DNA from: an uncultured Pirellula sp.
Lineage (GTDB): Bacteria > Planctomycetota > Planctomycetia > Pirellulales > Pirellulaceae
Assembly (NCBI GenBank): GCA_903858115.1
Contig: CAIOHR010000212.1
Coordinates: forward strand, 54,571 to 118,570
DNA: 64,000 bases
Direction: 5' to 3'
In this document: positions 1 through 9,617 of the stretch, in pieces
How the letters are laid out: each line of letters opens with the position of its first letter
How positions within the stretch are numbered: the stretch's first letter is position 1
Notes under the pieces: generated by a model
The model's database searches: none
What the model saw: only the letters and a program-made list of their open reading frames with translations
Told to the model about the DNA's origin: nothing
Made by a program: the position numbers and the translations under genes

Positions 1-231
1 TTTATTGGAGTCAAGAGCGTGATATTCAAAAAGGTCGACAAAGTTATCCCCATCTTGGTAATGGTAAACCGGTTTGGCTCCTTCCTTCACGAACCACTTT
101 CCACCTATAGATCGGAGACCTTCAGGCACTGTGTCTGCCACTCCACACGGACAGAATACGGTTAAAGCGAACACTGCTAACCATAGCGAGCCGAAGTTTG
201 AATGACTCGAACGAGTTAAAGATTGGAGCAC
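1..231 (-). CDS. N-terminal part of a secreted protein of unknown function (cut by window edge)
   Basis: Reading the minus strand from a GTG at 231-229, the frame stays open for 77 codons to base 1. Residues 1-17 are polar and basic, followed by a hydrophobic stretch (WLAVFALTVF) and CPCGVADTVPEG, which looks like a Sec signal peptide with cleavage near VAD. The following GGKWFVKEGAKPVYHYQDGDNFVDLF is hydrophilic and reads like a normal mature domain. The frame stays open further upstream, including another in-frame GTG, so the start is uncertain. I do not recognise the family. The rest of the gene lies outside the window. Confidence 0.5.
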   Translation of the reverse strand, partial: MLQSLTRSSHSNFGSLWLAVFALTVFCPCGVADTVPEGLRSIGGKWFVKEGAKPVYHYQDGDNFVDLFEYHALDSNK

Positions 232-470
232 TATGAGTCCTTTATTTGGAGAGCTTTTTGAGAATTGCAATATCTTCTTCGGTCTGGGCACTTTGGTCTT
301 AGTGTATTCGCAAATGGCGTTAAGCCGTCGTCGAGTACGGAATGTTACCGTGTGAAACCTTAAGCAGCGATGAAGACGCCGCACCAATTCTAGAAATTGT
401 TTACGGTCTTGCATGGAGGAGATATCATTTTGCAAACTCGCTTTGTCCACGGTCCAGATTCTGACTACTT

Positions 471-1655
471 ATGTTGCACACCCTCGCAATTCACGGCTAT
501 CGATCGTTACGTGAAGTCGCTTTGAAAATTGGTTCGTTGAATCTCATCACAGGTCCGAACGGGAGCGGCAAGTCCAATATCTACCGTTCCATTCGATTGT
601 TGGCGAGTGCGGCGGAGGGTGAACTGATACGAGCTTTGGCTAAGGAAGGAGGATTGCAGTCCACTCTTTGGGCGGGCCCCGAAAATATATCAAGAGAGAT
701 GGAACAGGGGTTCGTACCTATTCAAGGAACGAAGCGAAAGAACCCGATCAGTTTGAAGCTAGGGTTCTCTGCGGATGACTTTACGTACACAGTCGACTTA
801 GGCCTACCAATCTATGATCCAAACGTGAACAACGAACAGGCCAGCGCATTTCGTCTCGATCCAACGATCAAGCGGGAGTGTCTTTGGACCGGGCCAATCA
901 TGAAGCCGAAAGCCCTCATCGTCGACAGGAAAGGGCAAAACATAACTTGCCGAGATAGCGATGGCCAATGGCAGGAAGTCAATCTACAACTGCCCGGTCA
1001 ACTCAGTATGATGACGGAGTACGCGGACCCATTTCATGCGCCGGAATTGGTGTTGCTTCGCAACACGATTCGCTCTTGGCGATTCTATGATCATTTTCGA
1101 ACGGATATGGATTCACCAGCCAGACGCACTGAGGTTGGAACATTTACTCCATCACTTCGTGCAGACGGATCAGATCTCGCTGCGGCGCTTCAGACGATAC
1201 TTGAGATTGGAGATAGCGAGACGCTTCATCAGACCGTTCAAGACGCGTTCGCTGGCACTCAGTTGTTTGTTCAACCTGTTGGGAATCACCTACAGGTACA
1301 ATTGCAACAATCAGGGATGTTGCGATGCTTGAGCGCTAGCGAGTTGTCTGATGGAACCTTGCGTTTTTTGTTGCTGGTTGCTGCATTGTTGACTCCGCGC
1401 CCGCCAGAGCTCATGGTCCTGAACGAACCCGAAACGAGCTTGCATCCTGATCTACTGCCCGCCTTGGGACGATTGATCGCTCATTATGCTGAAAATCAGC
1501 AGATCATTGTAGTGACGCATGCACGTCCGCTGGTGGAACAACTGATTGGTTTACAGGATTGCCAACACTATGAACTGGTCAAGAGATTTGGCCAAACAGA
1601 AGTTCAAGGGATGGGAATACTGGATCGACCTGATTGGAAATGGCCTGCGCGTTAA
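471..1655 (+). CDS. AAA family ATPase (COG4637-like, SMC/RecF-type fold)
   Basis: The 394-residue protein opens with a RecF/SMC-like strand pair (LHTLAIHGYRSLREVAL) and a perfect Walker A, GPNGSGKSN, at about residues 28-36. The C-terminal half has an ABC-signature-like segment (LSASELSDGTLRFLLL), an atypical Walker B/D-loop LMVLNEPETSLHPDLL and the switch histidine in IIVVTHARPL. This is the plan of the AAA_21/COG4637 predicted ATPases, which bind ATP and dimerise; their substrates are mostly unknown. No TOPRIM or HNH nuclease domain or adjacent nuclease gene is visible, so assigning it to an OLD-, Gabija- or retron-type defence system would be unsupported. Its stop overlaps the stop of the convergent CPBP protease by 4 bp. 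Confidence 0.85.
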   Translation: MLHTLAIHGYRSLREVALKIGSLNLITGPNGSGKSNIYRSIRLLASAAEGELIRALAKEGGLQSTLWAGPENISREMEQGFVPIQGTKRKNPISLKLGFSADDFTYTVDLGLPIYDPNVNNEQASAFRLDPTIKRECLWTGPIMKPKALIVDRKGQNITCRDSDGQWQEVNLQLPGQLSMMTEYADPFHAPELVLLRNTIRSWRFYDHFRTDMDSPARRTEVGTFTPSLRADGSDLAAALQTILEIGDSETLHQTVQDAFAGTQLFVQPVGNHLQVQLQQSGMLRCLSASELSDGTLRFLLLVAALLTPRPPELMVLNEPETSLHPDLLPALGRLIAHYAENQQIIVVTHARPLVEQLIGLQDCQHYELVKRFGQTEVQGMGILDRPDWKWPAR

Positions 1656-2353
1656 CCGAACACCAACAAATAACCGACACCAAAGATAGCCGCGTCAACG
1701 ATCGCATGACTAATCCAACCGGGTAGCAAACTATTGGACCGTAACGCAAGCCATGCCCACCAAACGCCTCCAATGGCGACACCTAAAGAGCAGATGTAAG
1801 TCATAGGAGATTGGTAGCCAAAGTACTTAGCAAGCACGATGACATGATGTGCCATGAATCCGATGCTCGAAACTAGAATAGCCAATGCTGGTGGTATTCG
1901 CTTCGCAAGTTCACGAAAGACGAAAGAACGCCAATAGATCTCTTCGAGTCCTGAGTGAATCAGTGCATAGAAACCAGAAATCAGCAGAAGGATGGCAGGC
2001 GAATCGGCGCCCAATTCCGAGAGCTTTTCTTTTGCTTGTGCCGACACGGTATCCAGCAGTCCCAGCGGGATCAAAACCGCAAAATAGGCTCCAACGATGA
2101 TGAGGCCTATCAGTGTTCCAGAAATGAAACCAATACTCAAATACAACGAGCTGCAACTCTTCAAGAGATCGTTGAACAGTTCCTTTCGAAGCCAAACCGC
2201 AACAACTACCGATAAAAGCAAAAACTGTGTGCCTTTGCCTATCGCATAGGCGGCTTTTTGGTAGATCGAATCCGCGTTGGATAGCAGATCGAAATAGACC
2301 CACGTGATCAATGTAGGCAGCGCAAGTCCCAGGATGATCCAGCCCCAAGGCAC
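1652..2353 (-). CDS. CPBP family intramembrane metalloprotease (CAAX protease/Abi)
   Basis: A 233-residue protein with about six to seven hydrophobic segments and the family signature EEIYWRSF (EExxxR) at residues 137-144, followed by AHHVIVLAKY and the terminal HAIVDAAIF motif. These supply the glutamate and histidine residues of the CPBP (Rce1-type) active site in the membrane. The chosen start is GTG reading M-P-W-G-W; no in-frame ATG precedes it before the upstream gene. It lies 38 bp after the TPR gene on the same strand and may be co-transcribed with it. Family members process prenylated or bacteriocin-like peptides; the substrate here cannot be told. Confidence 0.85.
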   Translation of the reverse strand: MPWGWIILGLALPTLITWVYFDLLSNADSIYQKAAYAIGKGTQFLLLSVVVAVWLRKELFNDLLKSCSSLYLSIGFISGTLIGLIIVGAYFAVLIPLGLLDTVSAQAKEKLSELGADSPAILLLISGFYALIHSGLEEIYWRSFVFRELAKRIPPALAILVSSIGFMAHHVIVLAKYFGYQSPMTYICSLGVAIGGVWWAWLALRSNSLLPGWISHAIVDAAIFGVGYLLVFG

Positions 2354-2391
2354 ACGCGTTGAATTGCCAATGAACGAATGGGAAGGTTGTT

Positions 2392-5300
2392 CTATGACTT
2401 CTTTCCCTTTAGATCGTTGATACGATCGGCTGCTTGTTTCGCGAGTTCGTGATCCGGATGATTCTGAACGACAAACTCATAAAACTTAATGGATACCTCG
2501 GCGGCTTTCTGGCGGCGTTCTGCCGTCAAATCGCCAACGAGTACTTCACTGCATCGACCGGCTTCGTATGCAGCTCTGGCTTGCCAATTCTTAATGTCGC
2601 TGGGAGCCTGAGTTCCGTTGTAGCCATACATGACCTTCTGAAACTCGGAGATTGCCTTTGCGAATTCGCGGTCTGCAAAAAGAACTTCGCCCATCATAAA
2701 ACGAGAGCGAGCACCGATCTCGTCGCGAAACTCTTCTGCAATCTGACTGTAGAGATTGATGGCTTCATTCGTCTTCTTCTGATTCTGTTTGGCATAGGCC
2801 AGCTCATACATGGCGATCGATCGATACGACGATTGAGGGAATTTGGATAGTACGAAAGAAACCCATGACTCGGCCTCTTTCCACTTTTTGAGTTCTCGTG
2901 CGGATTGTCCGCCATGGAGATAAACCAACGCGCCAACCTGTTCGGTCACCTTCGAATCTCCATCCTTCAAGGATTCTATTTCCTTTCGAATAGCGACGTA
3001 GTTCTCGAAAGCATCGCTGTAAGCTTCTTTCTTCAAAAAGCACTCCGCAATCATGAACTTGCCATCGAGGAAGAGCGAGCCATCTTTGAAAACAGAGGTT
3101 TGTTTCTGGAACTGTTCAATCGCGTTGTCGAACTTTTTCTGTTGGAAAAAAGACCATCCCAGTTTGTATAAAGACTTCTCTTGCAGGCTGGAGTTCGCGC
3201 TCTTGGTTGCAGCAACCGTGTAGGCTTTGATGGCGCGATCAAAATTGGAGCTGTCGTACTCCGCTTGTCCAACGAGAAAGTTCGCTTCCGGTGCGAATTC
3301 GCTCGTCGGATACTTCGCGGCCAAAGATTGAAAGCGTTCGACCGACTCTGCGACATTGCCATTCAATTTATGAGCCCAGGCGAGCTCAAAAAGAACCTTC
3401 TCTTCGGAAGGAAGTTTGGCTCCTTTGCTGTTCTTGATCAGCTCCATGATTTGTTCGTAAGCTTGGATCGCAGCTCCATAGTTTTCTTTCAAGGAATAAC
3501 AGAGCCCCAATTCGAACAGCACATTTCCTTTTTGGTCTCCGCCAATGCTGTCGCGTAGGGGCGACAAGACGCGGATGGCTTCATCGACGAATTGCAACTG
3601 TCGTAAGCAAATCGCGCGAGCCAAATGGACTTCGAGTGCGAAACTATCTGCGCGACCTTTCAGCTCAATCTTGTTGAGGAGTTCCAAGCTAGAGTCATAG
3701 GCTTTCTTTTCGATGAGCAAATATGCTTTAGAGTATGTCGCATACTCGACGATCGACTTCACCTTGGTGGTTGCTAGAACGGCGTCAAAGTACTCGATTC
3801 CTTTGTCGTGCTCTCCGTTAGCCGCAGCGATTTGTCCAAGTCGAAATTCTGCGTCTGGTCGAAGTCTAGATCGCGGTGCTCGTTTGATCAGATCTTCCAA
3901 CGTAGCAGCAGCTCGACTTGAATTCTTCTCTAGCGAGAACGCTTCAGCCAACATGACGGAAACTTCGTCCGCCTGTTGCCAATTGGCCGATGCTTCGAGC
4001 GATTCCTGAAGAGAATCTATTGCATCGCTATTTTTTTTGAGTTTGAGTTGGCTCGCTCCTCTGAGGAACAGAACCTCTGCGCGTGTGTTATCTTCAAGGG
4101 GTTGTCGGAGCAGTTTTTCAGCGAGTCCAATGGTTTTGTCATACTGCCCAAGCAAGTATTTAGCAGTTGCGAGTCGCAGTTCCCAGGTGGAAAGCATCGC
4201 ATCATTGGGTTGCGATGCGATCAATTGTTCGAATGCATTGACCGCAGACTCGTGCTGTCCCAATTGCAATGTGGATTCGGCGCGTACATAGGCTACATCA
4301 GCCGCGAGAGGGTCATTTGCAAATCTTTTCGCGAACGCTTCGCTCCAGCGTTGTGCATCCGCCAAGGCCCCCAATTGCAAGCAGCTAAAAGCTGCATTGT
4401 AAGTTGCGCGAGGGGCAATCGCATCATCCGGATACTGTGTTGCAAGCCGCTCGTAGATCGACTTTGCTTCTGCTCTCGTGGAGACATCTCCGTTCAGTCC
4501 ATCAGCCAAGTCCATTTGGAGCAGGATGTTGGATGGAGATTTGCTCCCCCATTCCAATGCATTGCGTGCTACGGAAATCACTTCCGCCATTTTGCCTTGC
4601 ATCGTCTTCACTTGGCAAATCCAGTGAGCTGCTTCTGCCGCCCGTTCATCTTTGTTGGGGAGCAACTGCTCGAAAGCACGAACAGCTTCGTCGTACTTCT
4701 TTTCCCGCATCAACGATTGCCCAACAGCCAACGAGGAATTCTTTGCATATTGCGATTTCGGAAACGTCTCCCCCAATCGTTTGTAGATGGAAGCCGACTC
4801 CTTGAAGTTTCCGGCTTTGGCCAACGCGAACCCGTAGCGGTATAGAATGTAATCCGCGTTGCTTAGCGACTCAAAGCTCTTGGTTTGGGCAACAGATTCC
4901 AGAAGAGAAATTGCAAGTTTCGCGTCTTCTTTTTGCAAGGCGACTTCTGCAGCCCTCAAACGAACGGAAGAGGCAATCGGATGTGAAGGGTATTTGTTTA
5001 AGAAGGATTCGTATTTCTCCGCCGCAAGTTGCGGTTGCTGCATTTCCTCAAACGTCAATCCTAAACCAAACAAAGCATCGGGCCGAACGGCAGAGCTTTC
5101 GAATCTTTTCGATTCCGCCAATTGTTTATAGAGGCCAATAGCTTTCTCTTTGTTGCCGATGCGTGATTCCGCTTCGGCAGCATAGAACAGAGCTTTGTCT
5201 TGGAAGCTCCCGTCGGGATACTTGTCAATGACCAAGGCTAGGACTTTGCTGGCCTCCTTCAAGGCAACAGAGTTTGCATCGTTGCCTTCTTGAAATGATT

Positions 5301-5814
5301 TTTGGTATAGACTCCACCCGAGATTGACGAGCGATTCCTCCCGTTGCTTCAACTGCGGATCTTGAAGTGCGACTTTGAATTCTTTGATCGCCAGCTCGAA
5401 TTCAGGCATTTCTTTTTGCAGGTGACAGATCCCCAAAAAATGGTGTGCGCTAGGTGCCAAGGCGTCTTCCGGGAACTCCTTGATCATTTTCGCCCACATT
5501 TCGACGGCTAGCTCGAATGCCCCATTGTTCTGAGCATTGGCGGCGTCGGCATAGAGTTCACGAGCTCGCTCGGCACGCTTTTCTTTTTCAGAAAGCTTGG
5601 AATTAGTCTTTGTGTTTTGCGAGGTATTCGCAGAACCTTTCCCTTTGGGTGGTTGTGCCTCCACAGGCGTTGGGACTGCCACCATTGCCAGCAATGTCAG
5701 AAAAATTGCTCGCTGCTTTTTTCGCGATCTCGACATTTCCGATTTGGTAACGTTTGACTTTTGAGTTGACTTAAACGAATGGGCCATAATGGTATCGACT
5801 TTTTCACAGAACAT
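2392..5814 (-). CDS. Large secreted tetratricopeptide-repeat protein
   Basis: 1,140 residues made almost entirely of TPR helical pairs, with recurring patterns such as ALFYAAEAESRIGNKEKAIGLYKQLAE and GWSLYQKSF. A basic, lysine-rich N-terminus followed by a hydrophobic stretch (IFLTLLAMVAVPTPVEAQ) is a signal peptide, so the protein is probably periplasmic or envelope-located. The true start may be an internal methionine (MAHSF at residue 10, or MSRSRKKQRA at about residue 27) because the signal sequence begins there. A short Ser/Thr/Asn/Lys-rich linker precedes the repeats. Such BamD/YbgF-like arrays act as scaffolds for protein complexes. No catalytic domain is seen. Confidence 0.85.
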   Translation of the reverse strand: MFCEKVDTIMAHSFKSTQKSNVTKSEMSRSRKKQRAIFLTLLAMVAVPTPVEAQPPKGKGSANTSQNTKTNSKLSEKEKRAERARELYADAANAQNNGAFELAVEMWAKMIKEFPEDALAPSAHHFLGICHLQKEMPEFELAIKEFKVALQDPQLKQREESLVNLGWSLYQKSFQEGNDANSVALKEASKVLALVIDKYPDGSFQDKALFYAAEAESRIGNKEKAIGLYKQLAESKRFESSAVRPDALFGLGLTFEEMQQPQLAAEKYESFLNKYPSHPIASSVRLRAAEVALQKEDAKLAISLLESVAQTKSFESLSNADYILYRYGFALAKAGNFKESASIYKRLGETFPKSQYAKNSSLAVGQSLMREKKYDEAVRAFEQLLPNKDERAAEAAHWICQVKTMQGKMAEVISVARNALEWGSKSPSNILLQMDLADGLNGDVSTRAEAKSIYERLATQYPDDAIAPRATYNAAFSCLQLGALADAQRWSEAFAKRFANDPLAADVAYVRAESTLQLGQHESAVNAFEQLIASQPNDAMLSTWELRLATAKYLLGQYDKTIGLAEKLLRQPLEDNTRAEVLFLRGASQLKLKKNSDAIDSLQESLEASANWQQADEVSVMLAEAFSLEKNSSRAAATLEDLIKRAPRSRLRPDAEFRLGQIAAANGEHDKGIEYFDAVLATTKVKSIVEYATYSKAYLLIEKKAYDSSLELLNKIELKGRADSFALEVHLARAICLRQLQFVDEAIRVLSPLRDSIGGDQKGNVLFELGLCYSLKENYGAAIQAYEQIMELIKNSKGAKLPSEEKVLFELAWAHKLNGNVAESVERFQSLAAKYPTSEFAPEANFLVGQAEYDSSNFDRAIKAYTVAATKSANSSLQEKSLYKLGWSFFQQKKFDNAIEQFQKQTSVFKDGSLFLDGKFMIAECFLKKEAYSDAFENYVAIRKEIESLKDGDSKVTEQVGALVYLHGGQSARELKKWKEAESWVSFVLSKFPQSSYRSIAMYELAYAKQNQKKTNEAINLYSQIAEEFRDEIGARSRFMMGEVLFADREFAKAISEFQKVMYGYNGTQAPSDIKNWQARAAYEAGRCSEVLVGDLTAERRQKAAEVSIKFYEFVVQNHPDHELAKQAADRINDLKGKKS

Positions 5815-6048
5815 GACAGCGTATGAAGTCTAAAAATCGGCGTTGGCCAAACCTGAATCGTAGTTTACCGTAGTAGGATGGTGCTGGAAAGTTTTCGGGT
5901 AGGCTGGAATCGTTTTGCAATCGCTCGAAACATCCCAGATTTGCTATTGTTCCTGACCCTTACGGTATCTTCACACCTCATACTTTTACTCAGTACAGAC
6001 TCTTTGAAGCTGTCGTTTCGGAAAACCACCTTGAGCCAAGTTGACCAC

Positions 6049-7032
6049 ATGAACGTTTTGATCACAGGTGGAAGCGGTTTTATCGGATCTCACTTGGTTG
6101 ACTACCACTTGAGTCGTGGCGATTCTGTCCTGGTCGTAGATGATTTGAGCACTGGATCGAGCCGGAATCTCCACCATCTTCGATCGCACGAACGCCTTCG
6201 AATTGTTCATGCAGACCTCGGAGACGCGAAGCTTATCGAGGAGGTTTGCGCGAACTCGGACCGGGTTTACCATCTAGCGGCGGCAGTGGGGGTGGCTTTA
6301 ATTGCAAAACAGCCGATTCAGACCATACACCGCAATATATTCCCTACTCAATTATTGCTGGAACAATTGCGGCATCTTCATTTGCAAGGACAATCCATTC
6401 CCATTTTCCTAGCTAGCACCAGCGAAGTTTACGGAAAGAATCCGAAGTCTATTTGGTCGGAAACAGACGATTTGGTGTTTGGTGCGACCACGAAACCTCG
6501 ATGGAGTTATGGAGCTAGTAAAGCGATTGACGAATTTCTGGGTTTAGCATGTGTTCGTGAATGTGGCCTGCAAGTAGTCATCGGACGATTTTTCAACGTG
6601 GTTGGGCCAAGACAGACAGGAGCGTATGGGATGGTTTTGCCCCGTTTCGTTCAATCCGCCATGCGTGACGAACCCCTTTTGGTTCACGACGATGGTTGCC
6701 AGCAACGTTGCTTCGCGCACGTTTCCGATGTAATCCGCGCGATTACGACATTGATGGACAGCCCGCACTGTTACGGAAAGATCTACAACATCGGAGCCGA
6801 CCAACCGATTTCGATTCTACAACTGGCAAAGAGAGTCTGCGAAATTGTCAATCCGTCGGGGAAAATCGAGTTTCAATCCTATGCAAAAGCGTACGATGAA
6901 GATTTTGAAGATATTCGGCGCAGGGTTCCGGACTTGAGCAGACTGCGGCAGTCCATCGGCTATGAGCCACGGTTTGGGATGGACGAGATCATTCGCGATG
7001 TCTGGGAGTCGATGAAGCTTCCGAGGGATTGA
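6049..7032 (+). CDS. NAD-dependent epimerase/dehydratase (extended SDR, nucleotide-sugar type)
   Basis: From ATG 6049 the 327-residue protein starts MNVLITGGSGFIGSHL, the GxxGxxG Rossmann dinucleotide site. The catalytic triad is visible as STSEVYG (Ser) and YGASK (Tyr154, Lys158). GRFFNVVGPRQ and the C-terminal substrate-binding region match the UDP-glucuronate decarboxylase/UDP-glucose 4-epimerase branch. The frame is open upstream to 5878, but that extension of 57 residues is not SDR-like, so 6049 is the start. It likely converts a nucleotide sugar for polysaccharide or glycan synthesis. It stands alone between the divergent TPR gene and metK. Confidence 0.88.
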   Translation: MNVLITGGSGFIGSHLVDYHLSRGDSVLVVDDLSTGSSRNLHHLRSHERLRIVHADLGDAKLIEEVCANSDRVYHLAAAVGVALIAKQPIQTIHRNIFPTQLLLEQLRHLHLQGQSIPIFLASTSEVYGKNPKSIWSETDDLVFGATTKPRWSYGASKAIDEFLGLACVRECGLQVVIGRFFNVVGPRQTGAYGMVLPRFVQSAMRDEPLLVHDDGCQQRCFAHVSDVIRAITTLMDSPHCYGKIYNIGADQPISILQLAKRVCEIVNPSGKIEFQSYAKAYDEDFEDIRRRVPDLSRLRQSIGYEPRFGMDEIIRDVWESMKLPRD

Positions 7033-7225
7033 AGAAGCGTTGGGATGGCTCAATCCGAGGGTCAGACCCGAGAATTCGATAAATTACGCACTTTGGCTAG
7101 ACGGTAGTCGCTAAATTTGGCCAATATGAGGTCGATTCTCCATCCATCGGTTCATTAAGACTTCTACGCAGTGGACGGGCGGATTACACTCTCTTCCAGT
7201 CGTTACCATTCCGTTCCCCTATTTT

Positions 7226-7238
7226 CCTCCGAGGGAGG
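7226..7238 (+). promoter_or_regulatory. Hairpin covering the Shine-Dalgarno sequence of metK
   Basis: A perfect 5-bp inverted repeat, CCTCC-GAG-GGAGG, whose right arm is the strong ribosome binding site for the GTG start at 7245 (spacing 6 nt). The stem would occlude the Shine-Dalgarno in the mRNA. The loop is only three bases, but the stem is four G-C pairs and one A-T pair. I do not recognise a SAM riboswitch core upstream. Confidence 0.4.
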
Positions 7239-7244
7239 TTGTTC

Positions 7245-8408
7245 GTGGCGTCAGGCAAGTACATTTTCACTAGTGAATCGGTCTCCATGGGTCACCCAGA
7301 CAAGCTGGCAGACCGAATCTCGGATAGCGTTTTGGACGCGCTTTTGGCCCAAGATCCAATGAGTCGCGTGGCATGTGAAACCGTTGTTACAACGGGTCTT
7401 GCTTTGATCGTAGGTGAGATCACGACCAAAGCGATCGTCGATTACTCGGATATTGTTCGCCAAGCTATTCTTGCAGTTGGATACGACGACGACGAATCGG
7501 GAATTTCAGGTCGGACCTGCAACGTTATGGTTGCTTTGGATAAACAAAGCCCCGACATTGCCATGGGCGTTGATGCTACTGGAGATAAAGATGTCGGAGC
7601 TGGCGATCAAGGCTTGATGTTCGGATATGCTTGCAACGACACTCCTGAGTTGATGCCATTGCCTATCGCCTTGGCTCATAGAATCACGAATCGTTTGACT
7701 GAAGCTCGATTCAATAAAGAAGTCGACTGGTTGCGACCAGACTCGAAAAGTCAAGTTTCAGTCGTTTATGACGACTTTCAGCCGATTGGCATCAATAACG
7801 TCGTTGTTTCCACACAGCATGCTCCAACAGTGTCGCAAGCGGAAATTCGAAACTTTGTTATCGAGAAAGTGATTAAGCCCTGCTTGCCAGCTAATATGGT
7901 TAGCGACACCATTGTTTACCACATCAATCCGACCGGAAACTTTGTGGTCGGTGGACCGCACGGTGACAGCGGTTTGACAGGTCGAAAGATCATCGTCGAT
8001 ACGTATGGTGGATGGGGCCGGCACGGCGGTGGGGCTTTCTCTGGAAAAGACCCAACGAAGGTGGACCGCAGTGCGGCTTATATGGCTCGGCATGTCGCAA
8101 AGAATATCGTCGCTTCAGGAATCGCAGATCGTTGCGAAGTGCAGGTTGCATATGCGATCGGCGTCAGCAAGCCCGTTAGCGTGCGAGTTGATACTCAGGG
8201 TTCCGGCAAGATATCGGACGAGAAGATTTGCGAAGTCGTTCAAAGCTTCTATGACTTCACACCTCGAGGTATCATCGAGTACCTCAACCTGCGTCGACCG
8301 ATCTACAGCAAGACTTCGTCTGGCGGGCATTTTGGACGAAATGACCCCGATTTTACGTGGGAAAGCACGGCGAATGCATCGAAATTGGCTGCAGCGTTGA
8401 AGGCGTAA
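7245..8408 (+). CDS. metK: S-adenosylmethionine synthase
   Basis: MetK makes S-adenosylmethionine from ATP and methionine. The 387-residue protein carries [11 protein letters not shown] near the N-terminus (ATP site), the [12 protein letters not shown] motif, and the glycine-rich [19 protein letters not shown] loop, with family-typical length. GTG 7245 is preferred over TTG 7239 because the GGAGG at 7234-7238 would abut the TTG. The gene appears monocistronic. The next gene begins 162 bp later. Cytoplasmic enzyme, high certainty. Confidence 0.96.
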   Translation: MASGKYIFTSESVSMGHPDKLADRISDSVLDALLAQDPMSRVACETVVTTGLALIVGEITTKAIVDYSDIVRQAILAVGYDDDESGISGRTCNVMVALDKQSPDIAMGVDATGDKDVGAGDQGLMFGYACNDTPELMPLPIALAHRITNRLTEARFNKEVDWLRPDSKSQVSVVYDDFQPIGINNVVVSTQHAPTVSQAEIRNFVIEKVIKPCLPANMVSDTIVYHINPTGNFVVGGPHGDSGLTGRKIIVDTYGGWGRHGGGAFSGKDPTKVDRSAAYMARHVAKNIVASGIADRCEVQVAYAIGVSKPVSVRVDTQGSGKISDEKICEVVQSFYDFTPRGIIEYLNLRRPIYSKTSSGGHFGRNDPDFTWESTANASKLAAALKA

Positions 8409-8570
8409 TCCTTCGATTGCGCTGAGTGCTACAGGTCAGTTTTGGGATTCCATCACACCTACGGATTTGCCAAAGGGACAGGAACGATACTAGTTTCGCG
8501 ATCGCGGTCACACTCGATTGTGAAACTATTGATGTGCGATGTAAAAAGCCCTCGACGATAGAAGGCAATA

Positions 8571-9545
8571 ATGCCGTCCACTTATGCGACTCGAGCCGTG
8601 ACCTTTTTAAAGTTTGCGGCTCTGGTTGGAATCGTAGCTTGGTTAGTTTCGACGTTTCCCAGGAAGGATGCTGAGTTTCTTTTTTCCCAGAAAAAGAATT
8701 GGCTTCTTCTCTCGCAATCGCTGTCTTTCGTGTTGATTGCGCATCTGGTGAGTTACTGGCGATGGCAGATCTTGGTGAATGCGTTGAATGTCCCGATGCG
8801 TTTACTCGAAGCCATACGTTTGGGGTTTCTCGGAACGCTCCTGAACCAGGTCAGCTTCGGGGCAGTCGGGGGTGATCTATTCAAAGCGATAGAAGCCGCG
8901 AGACGAACGAACACCAGACGCACCGAGGTTGTTGCATCCGTGCTGGTAGATCGGGCGATGGGGCTTCTAGGTCTATTGGTAGTTGCAAGTATAGGATTGT
9001 CATTAGCCTCTGAACTTTCACCGAGACTTTTGACAATTAAATGGGCAGCAATCAGCTTCGCTGGCGCAGCTCTGTTGTTCATTCTCGCAATTGTCTGTTG
9101 TGGCAAATTCGTTTCGTTCGGATGGCTTGGAAAGATTCCGTGGATAGGTCACACCATGTATCGACTGGCGAACGCTTGTATGATCTTTCAAGGGCGGCCA
9201 CGGCTAGTGGGGGAAATTTTGGGCGCCAGCATGTGTGTACATTTTTGCATGACGGTATCTTGCTATTTGATCTCGGCGTCCATTTACGATTCACATCCAA
9301 CAATGTTGGAACACTTCATGACCATTCCACCTGCGATGGCTGCGGCAACGTTACCTCTCACTCCGGGCGGAATCGGGGTCCAAGAAGCAGCAATTTCTAG
9401 ACTTTTTTTGGAGCTACCCGAGATACCTTCTGGATACTCAGCGTTGATTATGGCGACTCTGTTTCGTTTGTTTTTAATGGTGGTTCCCTTGATTGGGGCT
9501 GTGTATTACTTTTCTGGAATCGGCAAGAGTAAGTCAGCGATGTGA
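8571..9545 (+). CDS. YbhN/UPF0104 family flippase-like membrane protein
   Basis: 324 residues with about eight hydrophobic segments. The lysylphosphatidylglycerol synthase transmembrane (UPF0104) pattern is clear: SYWRWQILVNAL, GFLGTLLNQVSFGAVGGDLFKAIEA, VLVDRAMGLLGLL and the C-terminal PLTPGGIGVQEAAISRLF. Relatives are integral membrane proteins proposed to move lipids or lipid-linked molecules. A GAAGG site lies 5 nt before the ATG. The FHA gene starts 72 bp downstream on the same strand, so it may head that operon. Confidence 0.88.
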   Translation: MPSTYATRAVTFLKFAALVGIVAWLVSTFPRKDAEFLFSQKKNWLLLSQSLSFVLIAHLVSYWRWQILVNALNVPMRLLEAIRLGFLGTLLNQVSFGAVGGDLFKAIEAARRTNTRRTEVVASVLVDRAMGLLGLLVVASIGLSLASELSPRLLTIKWAAISFAGAALLFILAIVCCGKFVSFGWLGKIPWIGHTMYRLANACMIFQGRPRLVGEILGASMCVHFCMTVSCYLISASIYDSHPTMLEHFMTIPPAMAAATLPLTPGGIGVQEAAISRLFLELPEIPSGYSALIMATLFRLFLMVVPLIGAVYYFSGIGKSKSAM

Positions 9546-9617
9546 ATTTCTTCGATTTCTGTGGTATGATGGATCTACACGATCGCGCAGGAGAATTACC
9601 CGTCTGATGAGGCAGAT

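Noticed and set aside
471..2353. AAA ATPase plus CPBP (Abi) protease as a two-gene phage defence system
   Set aside because: The genes are convergent with overlapping stops, not an operon, and the ATPase lacks any nuclease or TOPRIM domain, so no known defence system fits.
3976..4845. 289-codon open frame on the plus strand
   Set aside because: It lies wholly inside the TPR gene on the other strand and is rich in Cys, Arg and Phe without any domain pattern; it is an antisense shadow.
7033..7244. Possible SAM riboswitch upstream of metK
   Set aside because: No SAM-I, SAM-II or SAM/SAH core could be recognised by eye; only a short Shine-Dalgarno hairpin is supported.
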